Assembly (NCBI RefSeq): GCF_001039355.2
Contig: NW_019776079.1
Location: forward strand, 1,270,897-1,334,896
Direction: 5' to 3'
Origin: Lingula anatina
Lineage: Eukaryota; Brachiopoda; Lingulata; Lingulida; Lingulidae
Length of the DNA: 64,000 nucleotides
Position 1 is the stretch's first letter. Every line of letters starts with the position of its first letter. Positions 34,901-45,182 of this stretch are shown piece after piece. The notes beneath the pieces were generated by a model. It worked only from the letters and a program-made list of their open reading frames with translations. It was not told the DNA's origin and searched no databases. Position numbers and translations under genes: made by a program.

Positions 34901-37900
34901 TCACTGACGGCCTTGGTAGGAGGGGGAAAAGTGGTGTCAACTTATCTCCATATACTTATCTCCATATACAGACCTATGTTTACCTAATTGTGTACTTGCT
35001 GAGGTCTTCCATGTTGAACTAATACAATATGGAAAACAGGTCATTTCACCTCAAAAACTGAATACTGTTGTATCAAAGGTAACATGCCATAACATTACAA
35101 AATATATGTACCATCATAGTTGATAATTCTATCCTTCCTTATGTGCAAACTTGTCAATTGATTACAAATATTCTAATACATTTTTTAGGAGGTGGAACCT
35201 GGGTCATAGGTCAAGAGCAGGATTGTTTGGGTGGATGTTTTGTTTCATCAGATATATATATATTCTTTCTTTGGGATTTACTGAAGTTGTTTTGATCTGT
35301 GTGCTGGGCGGTTTTACTGAGACTCCCTGCCTTGTGTTTTTTATTGACAATTGTTGCATCCAATATTTTTTCCAAACTTACTAACTCTCTATTAGGCGGT
35401 GGAGCCTGGGTCATGGGTCAAGGTCAGGATTGTGTGGGTGGATGTTTTGCCACCTCACAAGCATATGTTGGTTATCTGACTGGAGTCAATGTATGGGATA
35501 AAGTACTAGATATTGCTGCCATGGGACAGACATGTCAGTCTGAACTGAAAGGGAATGTCCTATCATGGCAAGAAATTCTGGACACTGCTGAGCAGCATGA
35601 TATTCAGTCCCGCAAGGAAGATATTTGTGGAGGTGAGATTAAATTCGAGTAATACTGTGATTATTGGCCAATCTTTCTATCTTTTTCTCTCTCTCATTTT
35701 TTAAACATTATGCATTCAGTCTTTGTCCTGAAATGATCTTTTTGTTCCATTGTGACTTTTTCAACAGACCTGTGAAACTGCATCATAAATATCTGTGGGT
35801 GCAGCTGTATAGTTTATAACATTGAACAATAGTCTTATACAGGTCACAGTATATGTAGGTAAATTTAACTTGATGAATATCTTAGTAAAGAGTGTGTATT
35901 CTTCCTGTATTTTAACCAGAGGCCTCTATCCCAAGTCCCTGTGGAGCACATTCCGTCTTCAATGTACAGCAACACACAGTGCACAACTTAAACAAAGCAG
36001 ATATTTCTGGAGAACTAACAGTAAGGATGTTGTTGATTAAAGAATTTATCATTTTCGAATCAGAGTACTCACATTAACCCAAATGTCTGTTGCATTAAAC
36101 TTTCAAATTTTTGTTTTTTTTGTCAAATCTGTTTTTAAATTTAAATTAGAATAGTCAAATTAAAGATAGTTTAAAGCCACAGTAAACTAGGGTGGGCAAG
36201 TTAAATATGATGAAAAATTATTGAGGACCTCAATTATTGAGGACCTCAAGTGATTTTTTGTCTCCTTTAGCAACTATTGTTGATTGAAGATTAAACTGTG
36301 CTGTGTACATGAATATGTGATCATATTATATTTAGTACATTGACTATGTGAAGCGTGAGGAAGACACTGCAGTGCGTGTGAAGTGGGAAGGCACATTGTG
36401 GTTGCAAGGAGACACAAGTAAAAGATGGTGGGTATTAGTTATCTGATAAAATGTGACACTATTCTGCTGTGTTTAGAGCTGAATTGCATTCAACTGCACT
36501 GATTGTATTATATAGAGCTGGTTCCATTGGGTTGTGCCAATGTGTTGTGTGGTGCTGGTTGTATTGTGCTTGTTGTGTTGTGTTCGTTGTGCTGAATGTG
36601 TCATGTTGTGCAAATTACATTGTGCCTGTTGTATTGTGTTTATTGTGCTGATTGTGTCATGTATTATGGAGGCACTTGCTGTCATTTGCAGCATGATGTA
36701 CATGTACAGCAAATAATACAAAGTAACAACCATCACTAAAACTTGAATGGTAAATCACAATTGTAACAAATCTTTCACAGAACCCTTTTCCATCCTAGTA
36801 CTTGTTTATATAATATAATTGCATTGTGGTGTCTGATCTTACAGGTACATTACATTTTCAACAAAAGAATGTTTTCCGACTCCTATAGAGGGAGTAGTGG
36901 GACAGTTTGCTGGATCTGGACTGGAAGGTGAAAGCAGGACTGGACTTGGTAATAAATTTTTATTCCAAAGAATTTAAGACAGCAATCGTAAAAGCCAGAA
37001 GAGTGATATCTTGGTTTTACTGAACAAGGCTTTGTCATATACATGAGATGCTACTCACTAGAGAAAATTGTCTTAAAACTATAAAATATTTTGAAAGTCC
37101 CATATAGAGGTTATTTGTACCTTTAGATAGAGTTGATTATGTGTGCACAAAAGCTTATCAGTAAGCAATATTATCTCTGTAGTATTTTGATATGTAACAA
37201 GAAAAAAATGTGATATTTTATCATTTCATTTTCAGTGGAAGGTATTTGTGAAGGTATCCCAGCAGGCAAAATCCGCATCCGTCTGTTGATTGGTGAAAGT
37301 CGCAGCAGTGTGAATGAGGTGGAAACTGGAGAGGCAAACACAGGATGGTTGGCTGTTTCCAGGTTTATGGTGGAAGAAATACGTATGGGACATGATATTG
37401 ATGCTTGTAAGTCATGATGATTCCAAGTGAAATACAGATCTTTATATCATTTGGTCATTTGTATTGAATATGTGATTAACTGCAGTGCATGAAAGAGGAG
37501 TTCATTTTTAAATTACAGAAGTAGAAAGCTGTGGCCTGGTCAAAAGTTTAAGCATTTGGATCTTGTTATATTGCAAGTGAAACAGAGATTTTTATATCAT
37601 TTGGTCATTTGATTGAATATGTGTATCTGCAATGCATAAAAGAGGAGTTTATTTCTAACTTAGAGAAGTAGAAAGCTGTGGCCTGGTCAAAAGTTTCAGC
37701 ATTTGGAACTTGTTAAAGTGATTGCCATGGTAGGTTATGCCTAGAGAATTGTTTTAAACAATTAAAAATATGCAACTACATACCATTCATGTATTAAATA
37801 AATTACTATGATTATTTCAGTTGAAGATGCAGATGGTGTCATGTACCAAGTGCCTGTATTTAATATCCAGCAGTTTTACTGGGATATACAAGCTGATACA

Positions 37901-39112
37901 ACTGATAATGGGCTTTTAAAGGTGATATATTTTTTATGATTAGTGCTCAGTGCATTATGATAATATTATAAATTATTTATTGATAATTGTAATTGTAAAC
38001 ATAATATTTGCTGTCAGTTATAACCTTTATACATTATAATTGGAAATTATATTTTGAAGTAGCCTGCAAGGTCTAATATCTTGTGTACATCACCAGTTTA
38101 AAATGTACATCTGTAGGATACTTATTTTTTTTAATTGCTTTTATTAACTGAAAGAACATACATAGTGTTATACTAATAGTATAATATAATGAATTGTACA
38201 TGTGGTAAACTTAAGCGAATGTTTTGATTGAAACAATAGTCCATGGACAAAATTTTTAAAAATTAATATTTTTTTGTAGAATGCAACTTATAGGAAAAAG
38301 TCCTCGCTGAGTACCCTTCATGTCAAGCTGATAGGTGACTTTGACACACCTGGGGGTCTTTGTGCCAAGTTCTATTTCAAGTTTAATGGCCAAGAGTGTA
38401 CCAACCCAGCTAGTATTTATATAAGACTATATACAAACCCACCAACAAGCTATCTTAGAACATATCCTAGTAAGTGTTGGAAATACAGTATAACACTGAG
38501 TGCCTATTTTAAACAGCAGACTAACAGAGGATCAAATGTGGCTACTTACTAAAAAGCTTACAGCTTAAGTCCTGATTATGCACTGAATAGATTCCACGCC
38601 GGGGTTACGCAACAAGCATATTTGATCTGCGAATCTGTTAGTCCCCTGTTCTGAATGCGGTCATTCTGGCTTTTCTAATTTAGCCAGTCACATTGATAAA
38701 AAAATTATATAAAAAAAATATATATTCAGTTAAATGAGATTTATTAGTTTATTTAGTAACACTATTTGTAAATTGGCTGGAATTATTTTTCCTTACATTT
38801 AATTCATAATTCTTATAGCCATCTGTTAAAATGTTTTGTGCCTGTTTTATACACACTCTTTCATTCTGAAATTTGAAATGCATTATAGGCATATGAAAAA
38901 AAATGCATTCAAGGTTTTCACATTGTTCCATCCTTACTTTTTCAGTTGAAGGCATCTGTAAAGGATTACAATCAGGTGACATTGTTATCTCATTGTATGC
39001 TGACAACACATGTGCAGACGTTAATGGGATGTCCTCAAACACAGATATCACCTCTGGTTCCCGAAGCAACACCCGTCTCATTGTGGAGGAAATGCACCTG
39101 TCTGTGGAGTAG
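19289..39112 (+). CDS. Gene B: secreted mosaic protein, PAN/CTHRC1-like/pentraxin/FN2, complete
   Basis: Twenty-nine exons: 19289-19421, 20206-20432, 21702-21810, 22776-22879, 23330-23427, 24125-24225, 24875-25030, 25704-26005, 26318-26462, 26591-26785, 27024-27092, 27313-27417, 27586-27679, 28169-28260, 28444-28677, 29313-29480, 29943-30110, 31210-31506, 32521-32685, 33984-34094, 34683-34823, 35396-35632, 35920-36020, 36336-36427, 36845-36948, 37236-37406, 37821-37921, 38280-38469, 38946-39112. They sum to 4377 nt, 1458 codons plus stop, with matching phases throughout. The start is the ATG before a hydrophobic stretch (MALLLLMSLLTGLM). Domain order by residue: signal 1-23, PAN-like 27-120, Cys-rich 121-156, CTHRC1-like 157-309, pentraxin 310-523, FN2 524-581 and 582-643, PAN 644-721, FN2 722-777, PAN 778-833 and 834-932, pentraxin 933-1150, CTHRC1-like 1151-1306 and 1307-1458. 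Exon 21 lacks an in-phase GT donor, so the gene may be impaired. Function is unknown; extracellular recognition is inferred. Confidence 0.85.
20660..21420. repeat. Diverged direct repeat in gene B intron 2
   Basis: The block agagttaagcagcttctct followed by aacccccaattcaatacttt near 20668 recurs with changes near 21360. No coding content is seen, and the origin is unknown. Confidence 0.6.
21850..22090. mobile_element. Foldback MITE in gene B intron 3
   Basis: The left end gttctgaatgtgttaggctg is matched in inverse near 22066-22089. Inner words attcagtcagat and cagctagagtcccc tie it to the family at 1768 and 56757. Confidence 0.65.
24380..24635. mobile_element. Foldback MITE in gene B intron 6
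   Basis: Inverted halves share the words gggatcctcgctaaagtgc on the left and gtgcaattagcagaaatccc on the right, together with tcagacatttaag. Same family as 1768-2030, strongly diverged. Confidence 0.55.
25704..26785 (+). other. Gene B exons 8-10: pentraxin domain 1
   Basis: Encodes TVCYWQKMSSYAQTAM, WHQVCGMWRSSDGYWAVY, ILGQDQDSIGGGF and TRINIWDVVLQPHGMGQC. The loop D-Q-D expected to bind calcium is at about residues 454-456. As in gene A, the signature histidine position is glutamine, a shared ancestral change. Confidence 0.88.
27024..28260 (+). other. Gene B exons 11-14: two fibronectin type II domains
   Basis: First FN2: AACYWPYLYKG, CLVDEEGRSRPWCGTTADYD, LWGYC. Second FN2: PCQFPFTYNGASHYQC, HPWCYTAGGLWGYC. 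Both keep four cysteines. The FN2 fold binds denatured collagen or phosphocholine in other proteins; the ligand here is not known. Intron 13 includes a fragment of the CAGGCC MITE family near 27890-28010. Confidence 0.9.
28444..31506 (+). other. Gene B exons 15-18: PAN/apple, FN2, PAN, PAN/apple
   Basis: Exon 15 has GSDCGGNDLQG, CIDRCNMKPECKAIAYAP and HHCWLKTKSC. Exon 16 is an FN2 whose visible translation is the same as that of gene A exon 16. Exon 17 has DCGGGDIGNVHYR and ECESQCRLTRKC. Exon 18 has GSCAGGDISNAAVS, CIWTCNAMKDCKSFYYD and DSDCYVDTKIY. All exons are phase 1-1. Confidence 0.86.
30111..31209. other. Gene B intron 17, no gene seen
   Basis: Contains a copy of a short repeat with gtgaaaaatcaatctgttgc and ctggtagagggtac near 30553-30590. 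Reverse or diverged copies occur near 51650, 52340 and 54515. Nothing coding is visible. Confidence 0.5.
31926..31976. repeat. (TTA)n microsatellite
   Basis: About 17 copies of the TTA/ATT trinucleotide in gene B intron 18. Confidence 0.95.
32743..32912. mobile_element. MITE with CAGGCC-type TIR, gene B intron 19
   Basis: Starts caggcctgtagccag and ends with the inverse of caggcctgcagccag, one mismatch over 15 bp. It has the G-run and gaaaaagaacccccc body of the copy at 11184-11348, in the opposite orientation. Confidence 0.82.
33337..33412. repeat. (CA)n microsatellite with GCAC variants
   Basis: Alternating CA/GT tract with acgc and gtgtgt interruptions in gene B intron 19. The alternating purine-pyrimidine run could adopt Z-DNA, which is inference. 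Confidence 0.9.
34544..34590 (+). pseudogene. Truncated original exon 21 of gene B
   Basis: An AG acceptor (ctatag) is followed by a phase-1 reading of STMTSDNNWHHICL, which stops matching exon 21 after ctgtctgg. From there the sequence continues as the intron that precedes exon 21 in gene A. The fragment has no donor and runs into stops. It is the left remnant of the native B exon. Confidence 0.85.
35189..35250 (+). pseudogene. Truncated copy of exon 22 of gene B
   Basis: A good acceptor (ttttttag) is followed by GGTWVIGQEQDCLGGCFVSS, then homology ends and a stop follows. The complete exon 22 is 200 bp downstream. This copy keeps an acidic residue (E) in the calcium loop where the complete exon has G. 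Confidence 0.8.
35920..37406 (+). other. Gene B exons 23-26: CTHRC1-like domain 2
   Basis: Exon 23: SPCGAHSVFNVQQHTVHNL. Exon 24: REEDTAVRVKWEGTLWLQ. Exon 25: completes R-W-Y, then ITFSTKECFPTPIEG. Exon 26: VEGICEGIPAGKIRIRLL and RFMVEEIRM. This is the full form of the domain that is interrupted in gene A. Confidence 0.85.
36469..36670. repeat. Degenerate TG/TTGTG-rich repeat, gene B intron 24
   Basis: Imperfect repeats of tgtgttgtg, ttgtattgtg and gctg words. Apparent reading frames on both strands through here are low-complexity artefacts. Confidence 0.75.
37420..37715. repeat. 150-bp tandem duplication in gene B intron 26
   Basis: The block aagtgaaacagagat through agctgtggcctggtcaaaag occurs twice, beginning near 37425 and 37575, with small differences. 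Non-coding. Confidence 0.85.
37821..39112 (+). other. Gene B exons 27-29: CTHRC1-like domain 3 and C-terminus
   Basis: Encodes FNIQQFYWDIQADTTDNG, STLHVKLIGDFDTPGG, FYFKFNGQECTNPASIY, IEGICKGLQSGDIVISLY and RLIVEEMHLSVE before TAG at 39110-39112. Exons 27 and 28 are nearly identical to gene A. An AATAAA at 40047-40052 could be the poly(A) signal. Confidence 0.87.
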
Positions 39113-40600
39113 ATTCCTGCAAATATCCAATGTTTCAGAGCGGCTTAATTGATTTTTGACTCAAACCTTTGAACCCTGTAAATTTTAGAACTCTGATTCA
39201 AAAGACCTTTTACTTTACTATCAATTAACAGTGTGGAAGGCTAACTATGGCTATAAATTAATTAATGAGATTAGTTGTCAAGCAACATTGATGATATACT
39301 GTATGTACTCTTACATATGGGTTTCGTTTTTCAAAAACAAACCTGGCAACCAGAAACTAGTGTCATTTTTCCAAAATGATTTTGACACTGAGAAACCAGA
39401 ATCATTTTTGCAGTGGGAGACAAGAGTGGATGGAGGAAAGGTGTCAGGTGATTAGTGTTTACTGTGTGTTAACATAATATGGCAGAAATTGACAAAAAAC
39501 CTACTTTGTGTATTGCCACCACAAAAACATTATAAAAAAAAACATGTTACTTATAATTTGTAACTTACAAGAATGATTCTTAGGATTGACATACAGCTCA
39601 AATTGCAAAACCAGTTCAATTGGATTATCATTTTTTTCTTGGCTTTATTCAATTTTTTGTGAAATTTTCATTTTTGTCATTCTGGCATTTTCAGGTGTGT
39701 ACTGGAACTCTCATGGACCTGAAACCTTATGCTAGTCACAAATTTTACTTACATCCATATTACTTGTGAATAATTAAAATTTGGTGTTGACTTTGCTGTT
39801 AACCGTCATGTACTATTGCATCAAAATTGACAGTAGCCTATGTTGTGCATCATTATTTTCTGCTTTTTGTCTGTACAAACTGACAGCCTCAAATCCATTG
39901 TTTCATTGTGATTTCTACAGATGTAAGAAATGCCTATTAAATTGAAAAGAGGCCATCAAATGTCACCAAATTTACACACAATAAGCATATTTTCACCACT
40001 ATTTTGTATTTTTTGAACCATTAATTATGTTAGACACGATATCTTGAATAAAGAGCACCGTTAATAACAATTTTCATCTGTGAGGTGATCATTTGTAAAT
40101 ATAAGTACATGGAAATAGGGGTGGGACAACCTTTTTGACCATTGTTGTATGTTAATACACACAGTTTTGGAACATGACAATATACATAGAATTTGAGTAG
40201 TACGTGACATGAATAATTAACAACGTGGTATTGTGATCTAACCACAGGTCACCGCCTTCCTAAATTTGTTTGTACCTGTTCTACAGGCAAGCACAGCATA
40301 CGTACTCCTCTCATATTGACATTCAGGATGGCAGACATTGACGCGGCTTTCAGTTTTAAATTGTACATTTCTGTTCAGCGTGTATTTTACTGGTAGACTT
40401 ATCATACAGAGTCAGGTTTTTAAGTTTAAAAACGTCAAATATTACTGCATATGTCAATTCGATGCTGTAAAATACAAACTAGAGGATCAGAGAGGTGATA
40501 CCGCCTCCGAATATTGTACCATCAGTCTTGTGCTTGACAAGCAGTAAAAAATGTAATCAACAAGAATTCTCAAAATATGCAAAAAAATATAACTAAAAAT
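39113..40600. other. Downstream of gene B, no gene seen
   Basis: Probably includes the 3' UTR of gene B (AATAAA at 40047-40052). A block near 40474-40545 resembles 49741-49845, with tagaggatcagagaggtgata and agtcttgtgcttgacaag in common. No convincing coding sequence. Confidence 0.55.
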
Positions 40601-40604
40601 GCTA

Positions 40605-41975
40605 CAATCAAAGTTCAGATCATCGTAAAAAGTAGGTCAAAGGTCAATTTCAAGGTCACAGTAAATTGCCAGTATATGACTTCCTATTCAAGTTCAATAG
40701 TAACTATGGGCGTATCTCTGCCAGTTTTGGAGATAAAAGGGAACCAAAATTTGCAAAGTTCAATTCATGATGAAAAGTAGGTCAAAGGTCAATTTCAAGG
40801 TCACACTTAGATTGCCAGTTTTTGACTTCCTATTCAAGTTCAATAGTAACTATGGACATATCTCTGCCAAGTTTGGAGTTAAAAGGGAAAGAAATTAGCA
40901 AAGTTCAGTTCATGTTGAAAAGTAGGTCAAAGGTCAATTTCAAGGTCACAGTAAATTGCCTCTAATGACTTTCTATTCAAATTCAATAGTAACTATGGGT
41001 GTATGTTTGCCAGTTTTGAAAGTATAAGCATTAAAAAAAATTGCAAAGTTCAGTTTATGGTGTAAAGTAGGTCAAAGGTCAATTTCAAGGTCAGAGTAAG
41101 ATTACAAGTATATGACTTCCTATTCAACTTCAATAGTAACTATGGACCTATCTCTGTCAGGTTTGGAGTTAAAAGGGAAAGAAATTAGCAAAGTTCAGTT
41201 CATGTTGAAAAGTAGGTCAAAGGTCAATTTCAAGGTCACAGTAAATTGCCTCTAATGACTTTCTATTCAAATTCAATAGTAACTATGGGTGTATCTTTGC
41301 CAGTTTTGGAGATAAAAGGAAACCAAAATTTGCAAAGTTAAGTTCATGGTGAAAAGTAGGTCAAAGGTCAATTTCAAGGTCACAGTAAATTGCCACTAAT
41401 GATTTCCTATTCAAGTTCAATAGTAACTATGGACCTATCTCTGCCAGTTTTGGAGATAAAAGGGAACCAAAATTTGCAAAGTTCAATTCATGATGAAAGT
41501 AGGTGAAAGGTACATTTCTAGGCCACACTTAGATTGCTAGTATATGACTTCCTATTCAAGTTCAATAGTAACTATGAACCTATCTCTGCNNNNNNNNNNN
41601 NNNNNNNNNNNNNNNNNNNNNNNNNNNNNNNNNNNNNNNNNNNNNNNNNNNNNNNNNNNNNNNNNNNNNNNNNNNNNNNNNNNNNNNNNNNNNNNNNNNN
41701 NNNNNNNNNNNNNNNNNNNNNNNNNNNNNNNNNNNNNNNNNNNNNNNNNNNNNNNNNNNNNNNNNNNNNNNNNNNNNNNNNNNNNNNNNNNNNNNNNNNN
41801 NNNNNNNNNNNNNNNNNNNNNNNNNNNNNNNNNNNNNNNNNNNNNNNNNNNNNNNNNNNNNCTATCTCTGCCAGTTTTGGAGATAAAAGGGAACCAAAAT
41901 TTGCAAAGTTCAGTTTATGGTGAAAAGTAGGTCAAAGGTCAATTTTAAGGTCACAGAAAATTGCCTCTAATGACT
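40605..41975. repeat. 145-bp satellite with DR1-like AGGTCAAAGGTCA in each unit
   Basis: Perfect AGGTCAAAGGTCA occurs at 40634, 40779, 40924, 41069, 41214 and 41358, a spacing of 144-145 bp, and again at 41929 beyond the gap. A degenerate copy is near 41497. Each unit also has TCAAGGTCA a few bases on, and a body with gacttcctattcaa and tctgccagttttggag. Non-coding. A second patch is at 58625-59030. Confidence 0.95.
41590..41861. other. Assembly gap (272 N) inside the satellite
   Basis: A run of N interrupting the 145-bp array, so the number of units is not known. Confidence 0.99.
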
Positions 41976-42555
41976 TTCTTTTTAAATTCACGATTGTCGT
42001 CATCGTACCACGTGACCACGTAGCTCATTAACTGGCAGGCCAAGCAAAAAGGACGTTTTTTAGAGTCCAAAATTTACAAAATGAGCTTTTACTTCGTGTA
42101 TTTAGATAAAGATATCGTTAGTTGGGCATGTTTTCTGAAGAATATGCTCCGTTCAGGCCATTCCGACGGTATGACGCAAGTCCTTTAAGTACCACAGTCA
42201 CAGTGTCTTCTTTTCAGACAGTAAGATTTCTGGATTATATATTACATGTACGTCTTATCTGGAGATCTACAGATATACAAACTTAGTTACAAGGAATGGG
42301 AGCGGGAACATAGCGAAGTGAGTTTATTCTTGACCTGTTGATGACAAATATGGGTTATTAAGTAGGATATTAGGATACTGTATGTTGTAAGATGCCAAAT
42401 ATTAAAATCATCTATAACATTGAGATATGTACAACAAATTACAAAATGGTCTTGTTCCAAATAGCGCTTAACGCTTTGAGACCATTTAAAATGAGTATTA
42501 TAAGGTTCTGTAGAAAATATTTATATCTAAACCATCATAGATATGTTTTAAAAAT

Positions 42556-42578
42556 GTTATTATTATTATTATTATTAT
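42556..42578. repeat. (ATT)n microsatellite
   Basis: Short trinucleotide run. Confidence 0.85.
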
Positions 42579-42705
42579 TTGAACGAACACAAAGAAAACT
42601 GTTTGTGGAGATTTAATATCAATTTCATATATATAATTTAAGTATAAAGATATATGTAATTTTGACTAATGGAGGATATCATAAGCAGTATCTTCTCTCA
42701 CATCA

Positions 42706-43070
42706 TATGGCCTTTATTTTCATTTGCGCCAACTTTTTATCTCCTACAGCTGTTGTGATTTCTCATATTTTTCTTAATTAATCCTGGTTACACTCATTTA
42801 CATACTTTATTATTTTTATATTATGGCACTTATATAGTTTGGGGGATGTTTGATTATCTCCCCAGTTTTGTAACTTTGTATCTTATGCCTTTTATTTTCA
42901 TTTGCGCCAACATTTTGCTCCTATAGCTGTTGTGGAATTCTCATATTTTTCTTAATTAATCCTGGTTACACTCATTAACATACTTTATTATTTTTATGTT
43001 ATGGCACTTATATAGTTTGGGGGATGTTTGATGATCTCCCCAGTGTTGTAACTTTGTATCTTATTAGTTT
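42706..43070. repeat. 178-bp tandem duplication
   Basis: The block from ttttattttcatttgcgcca to tatagtttgggggatgtttg is present twice, offset by about 178 bp. Non-coding, origin unknown. Confidence 0.85.
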
Positions 43071-43670
43071 TCGTCATTAATAAATGACAATTTTCAGTCG
43101 TATGGACTTATCTTACTTAATTTGGAGCAAAAACAGAGCTTCGTTGTGCTTGTGAACATTTGGCTACACAAAGTCTATTTTTCCCGATCTTTTGGAGTAC
43201 AGTTGAACTTGTAGGGTTTCTTGTTTTTTTTTTTTAATTAAATTGAGCTGTGTTGTCTTATTGTTGTTTCTGAACATCTAAACGTTCTTTTCTCCACAAA
43301 ATATTATAACGCTGTCATAACTTATAGAAACATTTCATAAACTTTGCAACTTAGCCTTTTACTTGCTGCAACGTTATTATGGCGTTTTTTATCTCCACAA
43401 AATCGTTTTATAACATATTTTGTTATTGTAACACTTCTTATGAGTGTTATTAAAAGGTCTTATATTGCAATGTTCTTCCAGAACGAAATAAAAACGTTAT
43501 AACAGATAAACACATAAGCATTTCCAAAACGTATTCCGGAAAACTGTCGAAAATTTTGCAAAACGGTTGGAAGTTTATAATTTTCAGTTACTTTTAAATA
43601 CCTTATGATTTTACTTATGACACATTGTAAAACTTCAACCTTTGAGTTGCGATTTTAGCAAATGAATTAT

Positions 43671-43697
43671 TATCATTATTATTATTATTATTATTAA
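43671..43697. repeat. (ATT)n microsatellite
   Basis: Short trinucleotide run just upstream of the reverse-transcriptase fragment. Confidence 0.85.
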
Positions 43698-43789
43698 AAA
43701 ACTTACGGCAATAATAAGTAATGTTATTCAAAGCTGGAATCCTGAAATAATGTTCCAACTATCGCACCATTGCTTTAATCTGTCACATA

Positions 43790-44062
43790 AGCAAGGACCT
43801 TCCCATCATAATACTTAATCGCATAAAAGCCAAGGTGGAACTGGAACTACCAGATGAACAAACTAGCTATCAAACGAATCTTGGCACGTGCGACATGCTG
43901 GCATGCCTTCAGATGCTAATAGACAAAACGCTGGAAGAAGGTGGACAACTCCACGTGGTTTTCATTGATTACTCAATTATAATTTCATACGTGAAGAAAT
44001 GTTTGACAGTCCATGCAAAAGATCTATTGAACAGTTTTGAATACTTCAAAGAGATTGAATGA
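43790..44062 (+). pseudogene. LINE reverse transcriptase fragment
   Basis: Reads IKAKVELELPDEQTSYQTN, then GTCDMLACLQMLIDKTLEEG and VVFIDYS. This is the stretch of a non-LTR retrotransposon reverse transcriptase from the E-Q-x-G-F region to the F-I-D-Y-S motif that precedes the first catalytic aspartate. The G-F of that region is replaced and the frame ends soon after, so it is an isolated dead fragment. Confidence 0.7.
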
Positions 44063-45046
44063 ACACGTGTCTGCTCCTCGGCAATTGTGAAAATTAAGCC
44101 ATTTGTACAGAATCACGACGATTAAAACCAAGCCCTAATTTGATCAAAACATCTTTTAAAATGAAAAACAAATGTCTTCAAAGTTCAAAAGCAAAAGCTA
44201 ATACAAATTTATTTGAGTTTCCTGTGCCCTCGACTACATGTTTCCCACTTATTGAAGTGTATTTAATTCACGGACAAATTATACGTCTCTATATTCGGTG
44301 AAAAGATTATGATAAATGAAATATGCAACCGCAATATAAATAGAAATATTGTGAAAACCTTCTAAATAAACATAAAGACACTGGAAAAAGATTTCAAAAA
44401 CTGGTACGGGTTACCTGTAAAACTAACCGGGTGGAGATTTATTCAGAAAAAAAAAACTGTGTTTTATATGACTGATTACAAAAACTCCAATCTGAGTTTA
44501 TATTAGCCTTTTACTTGTAAACTGTGCGATAAGTAAAATACAAAATCTAAAAGATATCAGGCAAATCAAGAGTGATACAGAAAAGCTACCAAAGAAAACG
44601 CGGAGACTAACACTAAGTCTAAGTACGCTTATCACCTTTACATTAAACACCACTAATCAATATTCCCACAAGAATGTATTATTTTCGATTTATAACTGCA
44701 ATCCGTAACTATTAAAAAAGTTTTTTGACATGGCCATTCTTAAATGTTAGCACACTTACATGCCACTTTAATCATTCATAAAATGTACTTAACTGAACAC
44801 GATATTCAGTTTGGGAAAATCCTCGCAAAAAAGGAAGGCATGTAGATGGTTCTAGATACATTATAAACAGTAAGTCCAATCAAAAGAATTTGTTTTCGAT
44901 TATTCAGCAGAAACACTCTGCAGATGTCTTTCTGCGACTCCATTGAAATCTTCTCCGCATCTCATCAGTTTATCAACGTGCAACTACTCTGAAAGAAATT
45001 AAAACTTTCATAGAAATACTAAAATTCAGAATGATTCAGAATCTAG
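44063..45046. other. No feature seen
   Basis: AT-rich intergenic sequence with no recognisable reading frame or repeat structure, ending at the insertion site of the Harbinger element. Confidence 0.5.
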
Positions 45047-45182
45047 TTAAGGCTGGGTCACACTGCGCTTGCAACCTTTTGGCAACCTCTTTGCAACCTC
45101 AGTCGCAAGGAGGTTGCCACAGGTTTTAAAATATATAGTGTCTATAATGTTCCTTAAAAGTTTTTCACAGTTTTAATTATAG

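Larger units (their letters stand above)
32521..35632 (+). other. Gene B exons 19-22: pentraxin domain 2
   Basis: Exon 19 begins GKDFHRYETISPRTVW. Exon 20 has SPISYANSEEANAIVIMY. Exon 21 has WHHICLTWKS at residues 1035-1044, an exact pentraxin signature. Exon 22 has GQGQDCVGGCFAT near 1079-1090, then VNVWDKVLDIAAMGQTC. Relative to gene A and to pentraxin 1, the first acidic residue of the calcium loop is glycine, so calcium binding may be weakened. Exon 21 is partly copied from gene A and lacks a normal donor. Confidence 0.85.

Noticed and set aside
36469-36736. Cys/Val-rich frames on both strands
   Set aside because: Low-complexity TTGTG-type repeat inside gene B intron 24.
1221-39112. Calling genes A and B orthologues of vertebrate CTHRC1
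   Set aside because: No collagen repeat, far larger size and many added domains; only the C-terminal domain type is shared.
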